NCBI RefSeq assembly: GCF_019669985.1
Contig: NZ_AP019782.1
Coordinates: 1-64,000, forward strand
DNA length: 64,000 bases
Reading direction: 5' to 3'
Source of the DNA: Methylogaea oryzae
Lineage (GTDB): Bacteria > Pseudomonadota > Gammaproteobacteria > Methylococcales > Methylococcaceae
Made by a program: the position numbers and the translations under genes. The notes beneath the pieces are model-generated. The model was not told the origin of the DNA. It saw nothing but the letters and a program-made list of their open reading frames with translations, and made no database searches. Positions 56,404-64,000 of this stretch are shown one piece after another (position 1 is the stretch's first letter; each line of letters starts with the position of its first letter).

Positions 56404-59400
56404 TCAAACGCCCGACCATTCGTCCTTGCCCGTTTCCGCTACCGGCAGACGGGGGACGAACATGCGGTAAAGCACCGGCACTAGCAACAAGGTCATCAGC
56501 GTCGCGCTGAACAGGCCCCAGACGATGACGGTGGCCAGCGGGCGTTGCACGTCCGAGCCCAAGCCGGTGGCCAAGGAGGCCGGCACCAAGCCGAGTATGG
56601 CGACCAGCGAGGCGATGAGGATGGGGCGCAGGCAGCGGACCGCCCCTTGGCGTATGGCGTTCTCCAGCGTTTCGCCTTGCAAGCGCAGGTCGGTGATGGT
56701 GCGGACGATGAGCACGCCGTTCATGATCGACACGCCGAACACGGCGGCGAAGCCCACGCCGGAGGAGACGTTGATGTTCATGCCGCGCAAATAAAGGGCG
56801 ACGGCGCCGCCGACGAAGGCGAAGGGGATCGCCAGCAGCAGGATCAGGGCCGCTCGCTGGGAAGTGAACATGGCCAGCAACAAGAGGTAAATAACGGTGA
56901 TGGCCGTCGGCACCAGCAGCTTGAAATGCTGGCCGGCGCGTTTCAGGTTTTCGAACATGCCCAGCCAGGTGGCGCGGTAGCCGGGAGGGACTTGGATTTC
57001 CTGCGCGAACCGCCGCTGCGCCTCGGCGACGAAGCCGCCCTGGTCGCGGCCGACGATGTCGCTGCGCACGGTCAGGCGGCGGCGCCCGTCGGCGCGGGCG
57101 ATCATGGTTTGGCCGTCGGCGATATCGATGCGGGCCACTTGCGCCAGGGGAATCGGCACACCGTCGGCGTTATAGACCGGCAGCCGGCCCAGGGCCTGGG
57201 GCGAGGCCAGGTGCTCCGGCGCGAAGCGGCTGACGATGTCGAAGCGGCGTTCCCCCTCGAACAGCGTGCCGATGGGCGCGCCGCCGATGGCGGTGTCGAT
57301 CAGCAGGGTGACGTCCTCGATGCGGACGTTGTAGCGGGCGCACAAGGCGCGGTCGGGCTGGATCACCAGCTGCGGCTGCGGCCCTTCCTGCTCGATGCTC
57401 ACGTCCATGGCGCCGGGCACTTGTTTCAGCAGGGTTTCGGCGCGGCGCGCCAAATCCAGCAGCACGTCGGAATCGGCGCCGGAGAATTCGATGGCCATGT
57501 TGGCCGAGGTGCCGTTGGCGTCCTCGGTGACGCTGTCGATGATGGGCTGGGTGAAATTGAAGCGGGTGGTGGGGAATTCGGCGCGGAAGCGCGCGCCTAA
57601 AGCGGCCACCAGTTCTTGCTTGCGATGGAACTGCGTCCAGGCGTCGCGCGGTTTCGGCCCCACCATCATCTCGATGCGGCTGGGCGGGTAGGGGTCGGTG
57701 CCGCTGTCGTTGCGGCCGGTCTGCACGGCGACGAAGTCGATATCGGGAAATTCCAGGGCGATTTCGCGCAAACGCCGGCCGAACTGGGAGGTCTGCTGCA
57801 GCGAGGTGCCTTCGGGGAAGTTGGCGCGCACCCAGGCGACGCCTTCGTCCATATAAGGCAGGAATTCGGAGCCCATGCGCGGCAGGACCAGGACGAATAC
57901 CGCCAGCAGCAGCGCGCCCGCCCCGGCCACCGCCGTCCGGCGGTGGCGCATCAGCCAGGACAGCAGCGTCGAGTAGCGTCGAGCCAGCCAGATCAACAGC
58001 GGGTTTTCCCATTCCCGGTAGCCTTTGCGGAACAGCAGGGTGGCCAGCACCGGCACCACCAACAGCGCGAACAGCATGGCGCCGACCAGGGCGAAAACGA
58101 TGGTCAGCGCCATGGGACGGAACAGCAAGCCTTCGATATGGGTGAGGGTCAGCAGCGGCAGGAAGGCGCCGACGATCATCAGGCCGGCGAAGAACACCGG
58201 CCGCTCCACTTCCAGGGCGGCGGCCAGCACCGTTTGGCCGACGCTGGGGCGGTCGGCCGGTGCTTCGTGCTCGCGTTCGTCCAAGCGCCGGGCGATGTTC
58301 TCCGCCATGATCACCGCGCCGTCGACGATGATGCCGAAATCGATGGCGCCGATGGACAGCAGGCCGATGGGGATGCCCGAGCCGTACATCAGCACCAGGG
58401 CGAACAGCAGGGAAAAAGGAATGGTGAGCGCGACCAGGGCGGCCAAGGACGGATGGCCGAGAAAGGCCAGCAGCACCAGCACCACCAGGCCGATCCCCAG
58501 GGTCACGCTGTGGCCCACGGTGTGCAGCGTGTTTTCGATCAAATGGCTGCGGTCGTAATAGGGCGACAAGCGCACGCCCTCCGGCAAGCCCTCGGCGTTG
58601 AGCTCTTCCACCGCCTGTTGGACGTTGGCCAGCACTTCCGAAGGGTTTTCGCCCTTGCGCAGCAGCACGATGCCTTCCACCGCTTCGTCGGTGAGGTTCT
58701 TGCTGAAAATGCCCGCGGGGATCTTGGCGTCCAGGCGGACTTGGGCGACGTCCCGCACGGTGATAGGCGTGCCGCCGATGGACTTGATGAAGATCGAGCC
58801 GATGTCTTCCTCGCTTTGCAACGCGCCGCGGCCGCGGATGACGAAGGACATGCTGCCGCGGGAAATGACGCTGCCGCCGGCGCTGGCGTTATTGGTCTGG
58901 ATGGCGTCCACCACGTCGTTGACCGACAGGCCGAAGCGCAGCAGCTGCGCCGGGTCCAACAGCACGCCGTGCTGTTTGGCGTAACCGCCGAAGTTGGACA
59001 CTTCCGCCACGCCCGACGCCCGCAGCAGGCGCGGAATGACCACCCAATCGTTGAGCGTGCGCAGTTCCATCAGGTCGTAGCGGCCGTCGGACTCCAACTC
59101 GTAGCGCAGCATTTCGCCGTAGGCGGTCGCCAGCGGCCCCAGGTCGGCGGCGGCGCCGTCCGGCAATTGCAGGCTGGCGAGTTTTTCCTGAACCCGCTGG
59201 CGCGCCCAGTAGCTCTCGGTGCCTTCCTCGAAAATGAGCTGCACCACGGACAGGCCGAAGATGGTGCGCGAACGGATCGTCTCCACTTTAGGCACGTTGC
59301 GCATGGCGATTTCCACCGGAATCGTCACCTGCCGCTCCACTTCTTCCGGCGCGCGGCCGGGATAAGTGGTGATCACCTGCACCATTTGGGCGGAAATGTC

Positions 59401-59520
59401 CGGGTAGGCGTCGATCTTCATCTGGCTGAACGACCACAGGCCCAGGGCCGCCAAGGCCGCGGTGCCGATCAGCACGATCCAGCGGTAGTGCAGGGCGGCG
59501 CGAATGAGGACGGGGATCAT
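56404..59520 (-). CDS. czcA: Heavy-metal efflux RND pump, CzcA/CusA family
   Basis: The 1038-residue RND transporter has two sets of membrane helices and two periplasmic loops. The TM4 motif DFGIIVDGAVIMAEN is of the CzcA/CnrA/NccA (divalent Zn/Co/Cd/Ni) type; CusA (Cu/Ag) has a different motif, so divalent cations are favoured. Other signatures: SFSQMKIDAYPDIS, TYPGRAPEEVERQVT and the C-terminal ATMxTLLLVPVLYR-like ending. The ATG at 59520 overlaps the fusion-protein stop (ATGA). Confidence 0.93.
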   Translation of the reverse strand: MIPVLIRAALHYRWIVLIGTAALAALGLWSFSQMKIDAYPDISAQMVQVITTYPGRAPEEVERQVTIPVEIAMRNVPKVETIRSRTIFGLSVVQLIFEEGTESYWARQRVQEKLASLQLPDGAAADLGPLATAYGEMLRYELESDGRYDLMELRTLNDWVVIPRLLRASGVAEVSNFGGYAKQHGVLLDPAQLLRFGLSVNDVVDAIQTNNASAGGSVISRGSMSFVIRGRGALQSEEDIGSIFIKSIGGTPITVRDVAQVRLDAKIPAGIFSKNLTDEAVEGIVLLRKGENPSEVLANVQQAVEELNAEGLPEGVRLSPYYDRSHLIENTLHTVGHSVTLGIGLVVLVLLAFLGHPSLAALVALTIPFSLLFALVLMYGSGIPIGLLSIGAIDFGIIVDGAVIMAENIARRLDEREHEAPADRPSVGQTVLAAALEVERPVFFAGLMIVGAFLPLLTLTHIEGLLFRPMALTIVFALVGAMLFALLVVPVLATLLFRKGYREWENPLLIWLARRYSTLLSWLMRHRRTAVAGAGALLLAVFVLVLPRMGSEFLPYMDEGVAWVRANFPEGTSLQQTSQFGRRLREIALEFPDIDFVAVQTGRNDSGTDPYPPSRIEMMVGPKPRDAWTQFHRKQELVAALGARFRAEFPTTRFNFTQPIIDSVTEDANGTSANMAIEFSGADSDVLLDLARRAETLLKQVPGAMDVSIEQEGPQPQLVIQPDRALCARYNVRIEDVTLLIDTAIGGAPIGTLFEGERRFDIVSRFAPEHLASPQALGRLPVYNADGVPIPLAQVARIDIADGQTMIARADGRRRLTVRSDIVGRDQGGFVAEAQRRFAQEIQVPPGYRATWLGMFENLKRAGQHFKLLVPTAITVIYLLLLAMFTSQRAALILLLAIPFAFVGGAVALYLRGMNINVSSGVGFAAVFGVSIMNGVLIVRTITDLRLQGETLENAIRQGAVRCLRPILIASLVAILGLVPASLATGLGSDVQRPLATVIVWGLFSATLMTLLLVPVLYRMFVPRLPVAETGKDEWSGV

Positions 59521-60701
59521 GGCTGCGCCGTCGCCTGTGCCTTGGGAGGCGCCTTGGCTTGCAGCAGGGCTTGCACCACCAGCGGCTTCAGCAGGATGGC
59601 GCCGGTGCCGATCATCCGCTCGCCGCCTTGGAGGCCTTCCAGGATTTCCACCCGGTCGCCGGCGCGCTCCCCCACCTGGACTTCCGTGACTTTCCACAGT
59701 CCGGCGCCGGTTTCGGTGAGCACGTAATCGGCATTGGTGATGTGCAGTACGCCGTCGGACGGCGCCAGCACGGCCTCCCTAGGGTCGGTGCCCAGGCCGA
59801 TCTCGGCGTACATGCCGGGCTTCAGCCGGCCGTCCTGGTCGTTGAGCTCGAAAAAGACCCGCAGCGTGCGCCGTTCGGGCGACAGGGCGGGGGCGAGGCT
59901 GCGCACGACGCCGCGAAACACCTGGTCCGGCAACCCGAAGAAGGTGGCTTCGCAGGCTTGCCCGGCGGCAACCAGGGCGATGCGGACTTCCGGCACGTCG
60001 GCCATCACCAGGGAGGCGCCGCTCGGAACCTGGGCCAGCAGGGCCGGGTCGATGCCGGCTTGGAGCAAGTGCCGTTCCAGGTCGGCGTGGCTATGGGTGG
60101 CCTGGGACAGCGCGCTTTCCGCTTCGAATACCGCTTTCTGTCCTTCCAGCTGCGTTTGCAGCAAACCGGCCTCGGCGGCGCTCAGATCGCGCACCGCTTC
60201 CGTGCCGGTCGCCACCAGCTTGCGCAGCCTTTCCACCACCTTGCCTTGCGAATTGAGTTGCGCCGCGGTCAGTTCGCGGGTTTTGCTCAGCTGCTTGGCG
60301 GCGAATTCTTTTTCCGTGTCCGCTTTTTGCCAGTCCGCGTAGATGCCCGACAGTTCGACGCTGCTGAATTGCCAGCGATCCTCGACGGCGCCGCTGCCGG
60401 GGCGCAGGCGCGCCATGACGGCGCCGGTCACCGACAGCAGCGGCGTTTTAATGCGCTCCCGCTGCACCGTCGCCAGTTCCAGCTTCTTTTCCAACAGGCT
60501 GCCCGGTTGCACGGCGATGAGCCCGGGACCTGCCAGGGTGACCGCGTCGGGTTTGGCCTTGTCGGCCGGTGCGTCCTCCGTCGACGGCCAAAGTTGCCAG
60601 ATCGCCACCGCGACCAGCCCCGCTGCCAGCAGCCAGACGGGGCTTTTCGGCCGGATCGCGTGGTGAGCCGGGTCTTTACCGATAGGAAGCCGGGGATTCA
60701 T
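59517..60701 (-). CDS. czcB: RND efflux periplasmic adaptor, CzcB-type
   Basis: The 394-residue membrane-fusion protein has an N-terminal membrane anchor (SPVWLLAAGLVAVAIWQLW), then barrel-sandwich and coiled-coil hairpin segments (KQLSKTRELTAAQLNSQGK, LSAAEAGLLQTQLEGQ) and a beta-barrel with AQACEATFFGLPDQVF. It bridges CzcA with the outer-membrane channel. It overlaps czcC and czcA by 4 bases each. No metal-binding His-rich N-terminus is seen. Confidence 0.9.
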   Translation of the reverse strand: MNPRLPIGKDPAHHAIRPKSPVWLLAAGLVAVAIWQLWPSTEDAPADKAKPDAVTLAGPGLIAVQPGSLLEKKLELATVQRERIKTPLLSVTGAVMARLRPGSGAVEDRWQFSSVELSGIYADWQKADTEKEFAAKQLSKTRELTAAQLNSQGKVVERLRKLVATGTEAVRDLSAAEAGLLQTQLEGQKAVFEAESALSQATHSHADLERHLLQAGIDPALLAQVPSGASLVMADVPEVRIALVAAGQACEATFFGLPDQVFRGVVRSLAPALSPERRTLRVFFELNDQDGRLKPGMYAEIGLGTDPREAVLAPSDGVLHITNADYVLTETGAGLWKVTEVQVGERAGDRVEILEGLQGGERMIGTGAILLKPLVVQALLQAKAPPKAQATAQP

Positions 60702-62176
60702 CGCAATACCTGTTTACCGAGGGCGGCGTTGAGGCCGTAGAACGAATGCCAGTAGTTGGAGCGGGCGGCGATGTGCAAGCGGTAGGTCTCCCGGTAGGTG
60801 CGTTGGGCGTCCAGCACTTCCATCAGGGTCTTGCCGCCCAGTTCGTAGGCCGCGCGAATCTTGTCGCGCACGTTGCGCGCCGCGTCGAGCTGGCCGGGGT
60901 CGTCGGTGGTCAAGACCTGGTAGGCGCTGTCGTAGGCCTTGACCGCCTGGTCGATTTCGGCGCGCAGCGCCACCAATTGGGCGTTCAGGTTGAGTTCGGA
61001 CTGGGTCTGGATCGAGCGGGCCTTGGCGATGTTGCCCTGGTTGCGGTCGAACAGGGGCACCGACATGTCGACCCCGACGCCCCAGGAGCTGGCGTCGGGA
61101 AAACCGACGGCTTTTTCCTGGAACTGGCGGGTATAGCCGACGCGGGGAGTGACCTCCGGGTAGGCCTTGCGCTCCTCCAGCTGCACGTTGGCTTCGGCCT
61201 GCGTCACTTGGCGCCGCAGGGCGATGAGGTCCGGCCGGTTTTCCTCGGCCACGGCGAACGCCGCTTCGGAGGACAGGGGCTGCGGCAGCTTGGCGATGTC
61301 CAGGCTGCCCTGGATTTTCAGGGCCGCCGCGTCGGTATAGCCGAGAAAGGCCCGCAGGCGGCTCAGCGCGCCTTCCAGCGCCACTTCCCTGGCCCGCACT
61401 TCGCGCCGGCTGCTGAAAATCGACAGGCGCACGCGGTCCAGTTCGACCGTTCCGACGCCGCCCAGTTCGACCCGGTTGGCGGTGATCTTTTCCAGCTCGG
61501 ACAGATTGTTCATGTCCTCCCGCGCCAGCTGCAGCGTGGCCTGGGCTTCCAGCACGTCGTAAAAAGCGGAGATGGTGCCGGCGATGCGCTGGCGCACCAG
61601 GTCGGAAAAGCCCGCGGCGGCGACGTCCACGCTTTTTTCGGCGGCCATCACCGCCGCCGCGCGCTTGCCGAACAGGAACCAGTCGATGGGAAACGCCGCG
61701 CCGGCGTCGAACTGGGGCGGCCCGCCTTGGCGAGTGACGGTGAAGCGCCGGTTCAGGGGCATGAGCGAGCCGCCGGTGGACAAGGTCGGATTGGGAGGCA
61801 GCCCCGCCGTCATCAGATCCGCCTCCGCTTGGTGCACGCTTTCCAAACCGGCGCGGATTTGCGGGTCGGCGTCCAGCGCGCGCTGGATCGCCGCGTCCAG
61901 GGTGAATGGCTGTATGTCGGCCGGCGGGTTGTCAGGTGCCGGCTTGCTCGGTTCCGCGCTCTGTTGGGGAGGCGCTGCCGCTGCCGCTGGTGCTGGTGCT
62001 GGTGCTGGTGCTGGTGCTGGTGCGGCGTCGCGCATGAACACCGGCAGGGGAGGCGATTGATATTCTCCGGTCGCGCAGCCGTTCAACGCCAAGCCGGACA
62101 AAAGCAAAAAAAAAGGGAGGCCGTCGGCGTATTTCCAACCGCTTCGGCTTTTAAGAAAAACGTGTGTGTTCCGCAT
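60698..62176 (-). CDS. czcC: Outer-membrane efflux channel, CzcC/TolC-type
   Basis: The 492-residue product is an outer-membrane factor with a lipobox (LSGLALNGCATG), an Ala-Pro tandem segment at about residues 50-62, then two OEP repeats (for example IQRALDADPQIRAGLESVHQAEADLM and LRRQVTQAEANVQLEERKAYPEV). The ATG at 62176 sets the lipoprotein start. It heads czcC-czcB-czcA. The hexamer repeat inside could vary in copy number. Confidence 0.9.
   Translation of the reverse strand: MRNTHVFLKSRSGWKYADGLPFFLLLSGLALNGCATGEYQSPPLPVFMRDAAPAPAPAPAPAPAAAAAPPQQSAEPSKPAPDNPPADIQPFTLDAAIQRALDADPQIRAGLESVHQAEADLMTAGLPPNPTLSTGGSLMPLNRRFTVTRQGGPPQFDAGAAFPIDWFLFGKRAAAVMAAEKSVDVAAAGFSDLVRQRIAGTISAFYDVLEAQATLQLAREDMNNLSELEKITANRVELGGVGTVELDRVRLSIFSSRREVRAREVALEGALSRLRAFLGYTDAAALKIQGSLDIAKLPQPLSSEAAFAVAEENRPDLIALRRQVTQAEANVQLEERKAYPEVTPRVGYTRQFQEKAVGFPDASSWGVGVDMSVPLFDRNQGNIAKARSIQTQSELNLNAQLVALRAEIDQAVKAYDSAYQVLTTDDPGQLDAARNVRDKIRAAYELGGKTLMEVLDAQRTYRETYRLHIAARSNYWHSFYGLNAALGKQVLR
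61986..62021. repeat. Six tandem GCTGGT hexamers inside czcC
   Basis: GCTGGT is repeated six times without error; on the coding strand this encodes Ala-Pro repeats just behind the lipidated N-terminus. Such hexamers change length by slippage without shifting frame. Confidence 0.9.
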
Positions 62177-62654
62177 AGGGTTTGCCGGACGCCTTAATGT
62201 CCTAATTCCGTCGGTAACCGAGGGTGTTATCCAGGATGCTTTCTCGCCCGGCGTTGGTTTAAGTATCGCATGGTGTCGGTTCAATCACACTGCCGCCGGA
62301 TAGGCGCCCGCGGACGGGCCATTTTAAGCCGCGATCGTTTCAATCGGATGGCCGCCTCCTCTCGGTTTTAGCCGGTGATGGCGCCTTGCGGCGCGAGGCT
62401 TTCCCCGTTTTGTCCGGCGGCGGGAATCTTGCGGTTTTTTGCTTACTGGGGGCTTATTTCTCTTCAGCGGCGGGCGATGTCGGCCGGGCGGGCGAAGGGA
62501 GTCGCGGCATGCCGCGTTCGGGCGCAATCGTGGCGCTTCCTTGCACCGTTGGTGTATCAACTTTGGGCGGGATGCACAGCGGTGGTGCGGGAAGTTTTGC
62601 GCCGACGGCGACGGAATATTGCTTAAGTCACTGATAATCAATGAAATGCGTAGA
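62177..62654. other. Intergenic region between divergent czcC and porin
   Basis: No convincing gene is seen in these 478 bases; short open frames on both strands lack ribosome sites and family features. A perfect palindrome CGCGGCATGCCGCG lies at 62503-62516, and a GCGCC-TTGC-GGCGC hairpin near 62384-62397. Either could be a regulator site for czcC or the porin. Confidence 0.5.
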
Positions 62655-62670
62655 TGGCACCAATCGTGCA
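62655..62670 (+). promoter_or_regulatory. Sigma-54 promoter of the porin gene
   Basis: TGGCAC-N5-GTGCA places GG (62656-62657) and GC (62668-62669) exactly 10 bases apart, the -24/-12 signature of RpoN promoters (consensus TGGCAC-N5-TTGCA). The start near 62681 leaves about 48 bases before the porin ATG, which has AAGGGG before it. A sigma-54 activator site was not identified. Confidence 0.7.
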
Positions 62671-62728
62671 GTAGGGATGTCGTAAAGCCTTAAACCGGCA
62701 GCCTAGTACTTATCGAAGGGGTGTGCAG

Positions 62729-64000
62729 ATGAAAACAAAAGCATCGAGCTTGGTCGCCAGGACACTGGCTTTTGGCGTGCTGGCCGCCTTGGCCGCGCAG
62801 TCCGCCAATGCGGACGCGGTCCAGGCCGAAGAGCCTGGCGCGAAGACGGTTGAGGGCGAGGCGAAGCACTGGACCGACGCCAGCGGCTTGGCCGAGGTGC
62901 TGGGCGTCAACGTCAATGAAGCCAAGTTCATGAAGGACTGGAACTTGAAGTTCGGCGGTTGGCTCAACAGCAGCGTGTCGGCCAACTTCCACAGCTCGCC
63001 GGACAAATACAACGGCCCGGTGACGTTCAACGACCGCACCGGCGAATTGCAGATGAACCAGCTGTATCTGTATTTGCAGAAAGCGGTCAACGTCAGCGGC
63101 GATGCCTTCGACTGGGGCGGCCGGGTGGACTTCATGTACGGCACCGACGCCATTTTCACCCAGGCTTACGGTTCGCCGGCTTTCGATCCGCGCACCGGCG
63201 CGCCGATCAAGCGCGGCAATTGGGACTTGCACCTGAACAGTCACGGCGACCGTTTCTACGGCATGGCCATTCCGCAGGCCTACGCCGAGTTCAACCTGCC
63301 GGTGGGCAACGGTTTGTCGGTGAAGGCCGGCCACTTCTACACGCCCATCGGCTATGAAGTGGTGACGGCGCCGGACAACTTCTTCGTCACCAAGCCGTAC
63401 ACCATGCAATACGGCGAGCCTTTCACCCATACCGGCGTGTTGGCCAGCTATGCCGTCAACTCCAACTGGAGCGCCACGGCCGGCGCGGTGACGGGCAGCA
63501 ACACCGGCGGTTGGGACGGCAACTGGAACCGCGATCTGGGCAACTGGGCGTTCCTGGGCGGCGCGACCTGGACCAGCGACGACGCGGGCACCTCCCTGGC
63601 GCTGACCTCCACCGCCGGCGGACGCAGCGAAGACTCCAGCTCGCCTTGGGCCATGTACAGCTTGGTGGGCAAGCATAACTTCACCGATAAGCTGCATTAC
63701 GTGATCCAGCACGACCACGGCTTCGCCAACAACGTGATTACGGCGCACAGCGCGCGCAACGGCACCGGTACGGAAAACGCCCGCTGGTACGGCATCAACC
63801 AGTACCTGTTCTACGACATCGACGACAAGCTGTCGGCCGGCGTGCGCGCCGAATGGTTCCGCGACCACAACGGCTTCCGCGTCTGGGGACCGGGGCGTTG
63901 CGGCGCCAGCACCAACGTCAACAACGGCGCGGGCGACACTTATGCTTGCGGCGGCACCACCGCCGCGACCAACGGCGCTTATCCGTGGGAAGGCAGCAAC
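62729..64000 (+). CDS. Outer-membrane porin (BBP2/OmpL-like), partial
   Basis: The frame from the ATG at 62729 stays open to the window end, at least 424 residues, so the 3' end is missing. It has a signal peptide (ASSLVARTLAFGVLAALAAQ, then SANA), then barrel strands. Blocks GGRVDFMYGTDAIFTQAYG, MAIPQAYAEFNLPVGNG, VKAGHFYTPIGYE and GVRAEWFRDHNGFRVWG parallel those of the porin at 36.3 kb. It carries an extra cysteine-bearing loop near the end (RCGAS, YACGG). A sigma-54 promoter drives it. The substrate is unknown. Confidence 0.85.
   Translation, partial: MKTKASSLVARTLAFGVLAALAAQSANADAVQAEEPGAKTVEGEAKHWTDASGLAEVLGVNVNEAKFMKDWNLKFGGWLNSSVSANFHSSPDKYNGPVTFNDRTGELQMNQLYLYLQKAVNVSGDAFDWGGRVDFMYGTDAIFTQAYGSPAFDPRTGAPIKRGNWDLHLNSHGDRFYGMAIPQAYAEFNLPVGNGLSVKAGHFYTPIGYEVVTAPDNFFVTKPYTMQYGEPFTHTGVLASYAVNSNWSATAGAVTGSNTGGWDGNWNRDLGNWAFLGGATWTSDDAGTSLALTSTAGGRSEDSSSPWAMYSLVGKHNFTDKLHYVIQHDHGFANNVITAHSARNGTGTENARWYGINQYLFYDIDDKLSAGVRAEWFRDHNGFRVWGPGRCGASTNVNNGAGDTYACGGTTAATNGAYPWEGSN

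Noticed and set aside
57616-59727. Very long open frame antisense to czcA (over 700 codons)
   Set aside because: High GC content keeps the opposite strand free of stops. The translation is rich in His, Gln and Arg with no family features, while the minus-strand frame is a clear RND pump.
61986-62021. Possible CRISPR-like direct repeat
   Set aside because: It is a 6-base tandem repeat without spacers, inside a coding region.
60746-62197. Long plus-strand open frame antisense to czcC, and similar frames opposite kdpD, proC, pyrC' and aroG
   Set aside because: Same GC effect; no ribosome sites or recognisable domains, and the other strand encodes known proteins.
62620-62650. Fur-like sequence (TGATAATCAATGA) before the porin
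   Set aside because: Only part of a Fur box matches, and no second half-site is in register.

Overview
The window is a contiguous, GC-rich (roughly 60% by eye) chromosomal segment of a gammaproteobacterium. The first gene is dnaA and the order dnaA-dnaN-recF-gyrB marks the origin-proximal end of the chromosome; position 1 is probably an artificial cut where the genome was linearised. The block gshB-tonB-yqgE-ruvX-pyrR-pyrB-pyrC' beside pilT-yggS-proC-yggT matches the arrangement known from Pseudomonas. The overall protein flavour would fit Methylococcales or a neighbouring order, but that placement is an impression, not a result. No rRNA, tRNA or CRISPR array was seen.

Layout. 1-6.2 kb: replication initiation genes, with a DnaA box in the dnaA leader and a perfect parS palindrome inside recF. 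6.2-9.5 kb: lgt-thyA-folA, then apaH and apaG in the opposite direction. 9.5-11.6 kb: an ankyrin-repeat secreted protein and mpl. 11.6-11.8 kb: a non-coding stretch with a GacA-type operator and a minus-strand GGA-rich RNA ending in an intrinsic terminator, which I call a CsrA-sequestering sRNA. 11.9-15.5 kb: hisB-H-A-F-I-E with its own promoter. 15.5-21.2 kb: an HDOD protein, a JmjC-like cupin, a membrane protein, aroG, a fused thiS-thiG and trmB. 21.3-22.5 kb: an accessory patch with a lower-GC gene and a cluster of REP-type hairpins. 22.6-28.9 kb: a methyltransferase, a dynamin-like GTPase and the yggU-yggT-proC-yggS / pilT region. 28.9-34.6 kb: pyrimidine genes with the inactive dihydroorotase homologue, ruvX, yqgE, tonB and gshB. 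34.8-37.5 kb: a heme-binding-type protein, a DUF3617 protein, moaB and an outer-membrane porin.

37.5-54.8 kb is ion homeostasis. A first KdpD/KdpE pair sits directly behind the Na+/H+ antiporter gene nhaD and apbE. A second pair lies at the end of the true kdp operon. That operon (an unnamed 30-residue membrane peptide, kdpF, kdpA, then kdpB, kdpC, a PepSY-like secreted protein, kdpD, kdpE) is split between kdpA and kdpB by about 2.7 kb of accessory DNA: a DUF4365 nuclease-like gene, a REP-associated tyrosine transposase between inverted REP hairpins, and a yefM-yoeB toxin-antitoxin pair. The same T-rich motif, resembling a KdpE site, stands upstream of both halves, so each half may have its own potassium-responsive promoter.

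54.8-64 kb: five consecutive hairpins upstream of kdpF, an unassigned lipoprotein, a CzcCBA-type heavy-metal efflux system, and a partial porin gene behind a sigma-54 promoter that runs off the end of the window.
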